Shown one piece after another: positions 60,684 through 64,000 of a stretch of DNA of 64,000 nt. The stretch comes from G963662905 sp963676415 (GTDB lineage: Bacteria; Bacteroidota; Bacteroidia; Bacteroidales; WRLA01): the NCBI GenBank assembly GCA_963676415.1, contig OY781097.1:3782001-3846000 (forward strand). Direction: 5' to 3'. Position numbers and translations under genes: made by a program. The stretch's first letter is position 1; every line of letters starts with the position of its first letter. The notes under the pieces are model-generated. The model had not been told where the DNA came from and did not search any database. It was given only the letters and a program-made list of their open reading frames with translations.

Positions 60684-62222
60684 ATGACCGCAAAAACGGC
60701 CAGAAAAACCTCTTTTTTCCAGAAATTTTTAAATATTGTTGAAAAGACCGGTAATGCTTTGCCGCATCCGGCAACTTTGTTCCTGCTTTTTGCAGTAGCA
60801 ACCTTAATAATCAGTTGGATTGGAAGTATGCTGGGCTGGGCTGTGAAGCATCCCGGAAACGGTGAAGAGCTGAGCGTGCATAATTTGCTTTCTACTGAAG
60901 GTTTGCATTTTATTTTGGAACATACGGTCACTAATTTCACGGATTTTGCTCCCTTGGGGATTGTGCTGGTGGCCATGTTGGGAATCGGGATTGCCGAACG
61001 CAGTGGTTTGATTGCAGTGGTTATCAGGCAAATGGTTCTTTCTGCACCGAAACATTTACTTACATTTGTGCTTGTTTTTTCCGGAATTGTTTCCAATCTG
61101 GCAAGTGATGTGGGCTATGTATTGTTAATCCCCATGGCGGGAATAATTTTTCAGGCTGTGGGACGTCATCCGGTTGCCGGAATGGCAGCTGCATTTTCTG
61201 GTGTTTCCGGTGGCTTTAGTGCCAATTTGGTGTTGGGGACGATTGATCCGCTATTGGCCGGTCTTTCAGAAGAAGCTGCCCATATTATCGATCCGTCGTA
61301 TCATGTAAACCCAACCGCCAATTATTATTTTATGCTGGCTTCCACTTTTTTGATTTCATTTTCAGGAACATGGGTTACGGAAAAAATTGTTGAACCTCGC
61401 TTAAACAAGCTTCATCCTTACAAAGAAACTGAAGCAGAGGAAGTGCATCCGCTTACAAAACTTGAGAAAAAAGGTCTTATCCGGGCTACTTTGGTGATTG
61501 CCGGTGTGCTTGGCGTTATTTTGTGGGGAACCATTCCTGCCGATGGCTTTTTCCGTGGTGCCGATGGTTCCGTGCTGAAATCCCCTCTCCTTGAAGGTGT
61601 GGTAACACTGCTCTTTGTCTCTGCCGGCCTGAGCGGAATGGCCTATGGTTTTACGGTTGGCATCTTTAAAAATGATAGTGATGTGATGAAAGGCATGAGC
61701 GAAAGTATGAAAACACTTTCGATGTATATTGTCCTGGTGTTTTTCGCCGCTCAGTTTGTTGCTTATTTTAAAGAAAGTAACCTGGGGATTATTGCTGCTG
61801 TTGAAGGGGCTGCTGCATTGAAAGCAGCCGACCTGAACATTTATGTGCTTATGATCCTTTTCATCATTTTTGCAGCCAGCATCAATATGCTCATGGGCAG
61901 TGCTTCTGCAAAATGGGCCATCATGGCACCGGTTTTTATCCCTGTTTTTATGTTGATGGGCTATTCCCCGGAATTGTCGCAGGTGGTTTTCCGTATTGGC
62001 GATAGCGTTACGAATATTATTTCGCCTATGATGAGTTTCTTCGCTTTGATCATCGCATATTTCCAGAAGTACGATAAAGAGAGTGGAATTGGAACCATCA
62101 TTTCCACCATGCTGCCTTATTCATTTGTTTTCTTTATTCTATGGTCAATCCTGTTGATGGCGTGGATTTATTTTGGAATTCCACTGGGACCGGATGCCGG
62201 ATTGTATTACAGTCCAAATTAA
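60684..62222 (+). CDS. AbgT-family transporter
   Basis: A 512-residue inner-membrane transporter with about 11-13 hydrophobic segments. Family landmarks are NALPHPATLFLLFAVATLI near the N-terminus, SNLASDVGYVLLIPMAG, GFSANLVLGTIDPLLAGLSE, and the C-terminal NMLMGSASAKWAIMAPVFIP with RIGDSVTNIISPMMSFFALI. AbgT proteins were first linked to p-aminobenzoyl-glutamate uptake, and some act as sulfonamide/PABA exporters. Proximity to folate-dependent metH/metF is suggestive only. It starts 131 bases after metF with no terminator visible, so read-through is possible. Confidence 0.93.
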   Translation: MTAKTARKTSFFQKFLNIVEKTGNALPHPATLFLLFAVATLIISWIGSMLGWAVKHPGNGEELSVHNLLSTEGLHFILEHTVTNFTDFAPLGIVLVAMLGIGIAERSGLIAVVIRQMVLSAPKHLLTFVLVFSGIVSNLASDVGYVLLIPMAGIIFQAVGRHPVAGMAAAFSGVSGGFSANLVLGTIDPLLAGLSEEAAHIIDPSYHVNPTANYYFMLASTFLISFSGTWVTEKIVEPRLNKLHPYKETEAEEVHPLTKLEKKGLIRATLVIAGVLGVILWGTIPADGFFRGADGSVLKSPLLEGVVTLLFVSAGLSGMAYGFTVGIFKNDSDVMKGMSESMKTLSMYIVLVFFAAQFVAYFKESNLGIIAAVEGAAALKAADLNIYVLMILFIIFAASINMLMGSASAKWAIMAPVFIPVFMLMGYSPELSQVVFRIGDSVTNIISPMMSFFALIIAYFQKYDKESGIGTIISTMLPYSFVFFILWSILLMAWIYFGIPLGPDAGLYYSPN

Positions 62223-62412
62223 TGGAAATGATGTTTCAAAGGCTGGAATTTGCATAATTGCGTTTAACCTGAATAATTCACAAAATATTCTATTGTGAGC
62301 ACAAACCGCTGCAATAGAAAGGAATGCTATCTTTTTGGTGCTCAAAAATGCTACGGCTATTCCTGTGCGCCAAAAATCTGCGCTCCCTTTCTCTTATTGC
62401 GTTTCGTGCTTG

Positions 62413-62442
62413 GTCACTGAGCATGTCGAATGTGCTCATGAC
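62413..62442. repeat. REP-like palindrome
   Basis: GTCACTGAGCA and TGCTCATGAC pair with one bulged base around GTCGAA-containing loop sequence. It resembles TTCGACATGCTCAGTG palindromes that I recall from Bacteroidota intergenic regions; this recall is unverified. Confidence 0.4.
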
Positions 62443-62524
62443 GAAATTTCATGAATTAGTCAGGTTAAAATTGTCATTACACTTTTTTCTACTGGTGCAT
62501 GAACCATAATATTGCTTACTTTTA

Positions 62525-62543
62525 CCTGAAATATTTTTTCAGG
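62525..62543 (+). promoter_or_regulatory. Inverted repeat directly before the propeller-regulator start codon
   Basis: CCTGAAA (62525-62531) and TTTCAGG (62537-62543) are perfect 7-base arms around TATTT, ending 4 bases before the ATG at 62548. It could be an operator or a translation-blocking hairpin. Confidence 0.4.
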
Positions 62544-62547
62544 AACT

Positions 62548-64000
62548 ATGAATACCAGAACAATATACTTTGCTTTCTTCTTGTTTCTTTTATTGTCAAT
62601 GCCGGTTTTTTTATCTGCTCAGGTGTACTATTTTGCAAATTACAGCCTGCAAGAAGGGCTTCCTGACTCACGCATCAATGATATGGCCTTTGATCAGGAT
62701 GAGGTTTTGTGGCTGGGAACGAAAAGTGGATTATCGGCTTTTAACGGACATAGTTTTCAGAACTATACCTCAGCCGATGGCCTGGCGCCCAATGTTGTGA
62801 AATCTGTATTTATTGATTCAAAAAACAGAACCTGGACAGGCCACTATCAGGGCGGATTAAGCTATCGTTCAGAAGGCAGATTCCACCAGCTTCATTTTCA
62901 AGGACTTGATATGAATAAAGATATTTATGGAATCAGTGAAGATCGCAATGGAAATATCTGGCTGGCAACAATAGGAAATGGAGCAATTTGCATAAAATCA
63001 GTACCTTCGGATACAATTCCGAAAAATAGTTATTCCGTTTATAGCGGGCAGGAAGGATTAAGCGATTTAGTTTTAGGCGTCAAAGCAGCGAATGAAGAGC
63101 TTTTCTTTTTGACAGACCTCGGTTTTCTTTATAAATATAAACCAAATCAGGATAATTTTGAAATACTAAAACCGGATGGACTTCCTTCCAACACCCGTTT
63201 GATAGCAATCGCTTCTGATAGTGATGGTTTGTTATTGGGAAGTACTTTGGCACAGGTATTCCGGTATAATCCGGACAACATAGTTGAAGAAATACAAACC
63301 GGCTTAAACTTGAGGCATACAATGGTTTCCGCCCTTCTTCGTGACAAAAAAAGCCAGGCAGTTTGGGCTGGTTTCTGGAACAGGGGGCTGCTGATGGATA
63401 CAAGTAATGAAAAAATTTTTTTTGACGAATCAAATGGTTTAAATGCAAATCAAATAAGGTGCCTGCTTCAGGATCGCGAAGGTAATATACTGATAGGGAC
63501 CAGTGAATCGGGGCTTTTGATTTTCCGTGGACGGCAATTTGTGAATTATTCGAACATCCCTGTGCTGGCCAATCATCAGATTTGGTCGGTTTTGCACAAT
63601 GATAACGGATATTGGTTTGCCACGAATAAAGGCATTATAAATCTAAAATCCCTTGAACCGGAAGCCCCTGAAAGCGAAGTAAAAATTTATGAACCGGATT
63701 TTTTTAATAGTCCTGCACAAAAAATCCGGTCGTTGGTTCAGGGTACTGATGGAAAATTATGGGCAGGGACCCTGGAGCGCGAAATGCTTAGATATGATCC
63801 TCATAGGGACGCATTTTATCCTGTTCGTGAACTCCGTTCATTCTTTAAAGACATTGGGCAGGTTACAGCACTTACCAGCGATCATTCAGGAAATATATGG
63901 GCAGGCACCTTTAACGGTTTGATTCAATATCAACCGGAGAAAGGCCATAAACAGCGTTTTTCGCAGCGTGACGGAATACCGGGCAATAATATCAGTGCAC
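62548..64000 (+). CDS. Two-component-regulator propeller protein (partial, probably hybrid sensor kinase)
   Basis: Translation from the ATG at 62548 stays open to the window end (484 codons). After a signal peptide (IYFAFFLFLLLSMPVFLSAQ) come many Reg_prop beta-propeller blades, each with the pattern L-x2-N-x-I-x2-I/L-x2-D-x2-G-x-I/L-W-x-G/A-T. Examples are DSRINDMAFDQDEVLWLGTK, DIYGISEDRNGNIWLATIGN, NQIRCLLQDREGNILIGTSE and DHSGNIWAGTFNGL. Such sensors usually continue into a Y_Y_Y domain, membrane helix and histidine kinase, which would lie past the window. The ligand cannot be predicted. Confidence 0.88.
   Translation, partial: MNTRTIYFAFFLFLLLSMPVFLSAQVYYFANYSLQEGLPDSRINDMAFDQDEVLWLGTKSGLSAFNGHSFQNYTSADGLAPNVVKSVFIDSKNRTWTGHYQGGLSYRSEGRFHQLHFQGLDMNKDIYGISEDRNGNIWLATIGNGAICIKSVPSDTIPKNSYSVYSGQEGLSDLVLGVKAANEELFFLTDLGFLYKYKPNQDNFEILKPDGLPSNTRLIAIASDSDGLLLGSTLAQVFRYNPDNIVEEIQTGLNLRHTMVSALLRDKKSQAVWAGFWNRGLLMDTSNEKIFFDESNGLNANQIRCLLQDREGNILIGTSESGLLIFRGRQFVNYSNIPVLANHQIWSVLHNDNGYWFATNKGIINLKSLEPEAPESEVKIYEPDFFNSPAQKIRSLVQGTDGKLWAGTLEREMLRYDPHRDAFYPVRELRSFFKDIGQVTALTSDHSGNIWAGTFNGLIQYQPEKGHKQRFSQRDGIPGNNISA

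Larger units (their letters stand above)
62223..62547. other. Intergenic region with two palindromes
   Basis: 325 bases between the transporter and the propeller regulator. It holds a REP-like hairpin (GTCACTGAGCA at 62413-62423 against TGCTCATGAC at 62433-62442) and a second inverted repeat just before the next start codon. No gene is supported. Confidence 0.55.

Overview
The window comes from a Bacteroidota chromosome, probably of the Bacteroidales/Marinilabiliales type. The support is: a tmRNA tag reading GENNFALAA, a type IX secretion (T9SS) C-terminal sorting domain, a GldI-like FKBP lipoprotein next to ndk and a DHH phosphoesterase, a serine palmitoyltransferase operon, TAnnTTTG-type promoter motifs, and an almost complete lack of Shine-Dalgarno sequences. 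The genus cannot be told from sequence alone. Both edges cut a gene: xerD on the left and a two-component propeller regulator on the right.

Layout. 1-7.0 kb: partial xerD with SRP RNA; a plus-strand run of DUF4199 membrane protein, two glycosyltransferases and a cyclic-nucleotide-domain histidine kinase; a ferredoxin-NADP-reductase-like protein; an LVIVD beta-propeller lipoprotein. 7.1-14.1 kb: tmRNA, thioredoxin reductase, a DJ-1 protein, a TlpA-like thioredoxin, a DUF3089 lipoprotein, an unknown membrane protein, glutaminase and transaldolase. 14.2-22.3 kb: a minus-strand, translationally coupled lipid operon. It runs serine palmitoyltransferase, two GNAT-like ceramide-synthase-type acyltransferases, an NAD-dependent epimerase-like reductase, then a HisC/CobD-like PLP enzyme, a CDP-alcohol phosphotransferase, a nucleotidyltransferase and a LysE-type membrane protein. 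I read it as ceramide synthesis plus a self-contained head-group module. 22.5-26.1 kb: an RsmI-like methyltransferase, a serine/threonine dehydratase, a low-molecular-weight phosphatase and dnaA.

26.6-33.2 kb is one giant gene for a 2206-residue exported protein made of about 36 TPR-like units of 57 residues. Nineteen consecutive units are nearly identical at the DNA level (period exactly 171 bp). 33.6-39.5 kb: an XRE-type regulator with two copies of a 12-bp upstream repeat, ndk, an NrnA-like phosphoesterase, and four successive FKBP-type prolyl isomerase lipoproteins. 39.5-50.4 kb: a tightly overlapping minus-strand operon for a probably sulfated surface glycan (three glycosyltransferases, a sulfotransferase, a T9SS-exported parallel beta-helix protein, a methyltransferase). 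It ends in two hybrid histidine kinases, the last of which lacks the phospho-acceptor histidine.

50.7-60.6 kb is a complete methionine regulon behind a SAM-I (S-box) riboswitch: aspartokinase, metY, metX, homoserine dehydrogenase, metH and metF. A possible 24-codon leader ORF lies between aptamer and first gene. 60.7-64 kb: an AbgT-family transporter and the start of a propeller-type sensor.

The most notable signals are the giant tandem-repeat protein, the lipid operon with its proposed head-group route, the histidine-less hybrid kinase, the FKBP array, the Met-operon leader ORF, and a small palindromic dispersed element seen in two places. All function assignments rest on motif recognition by eye; no database search was possible.
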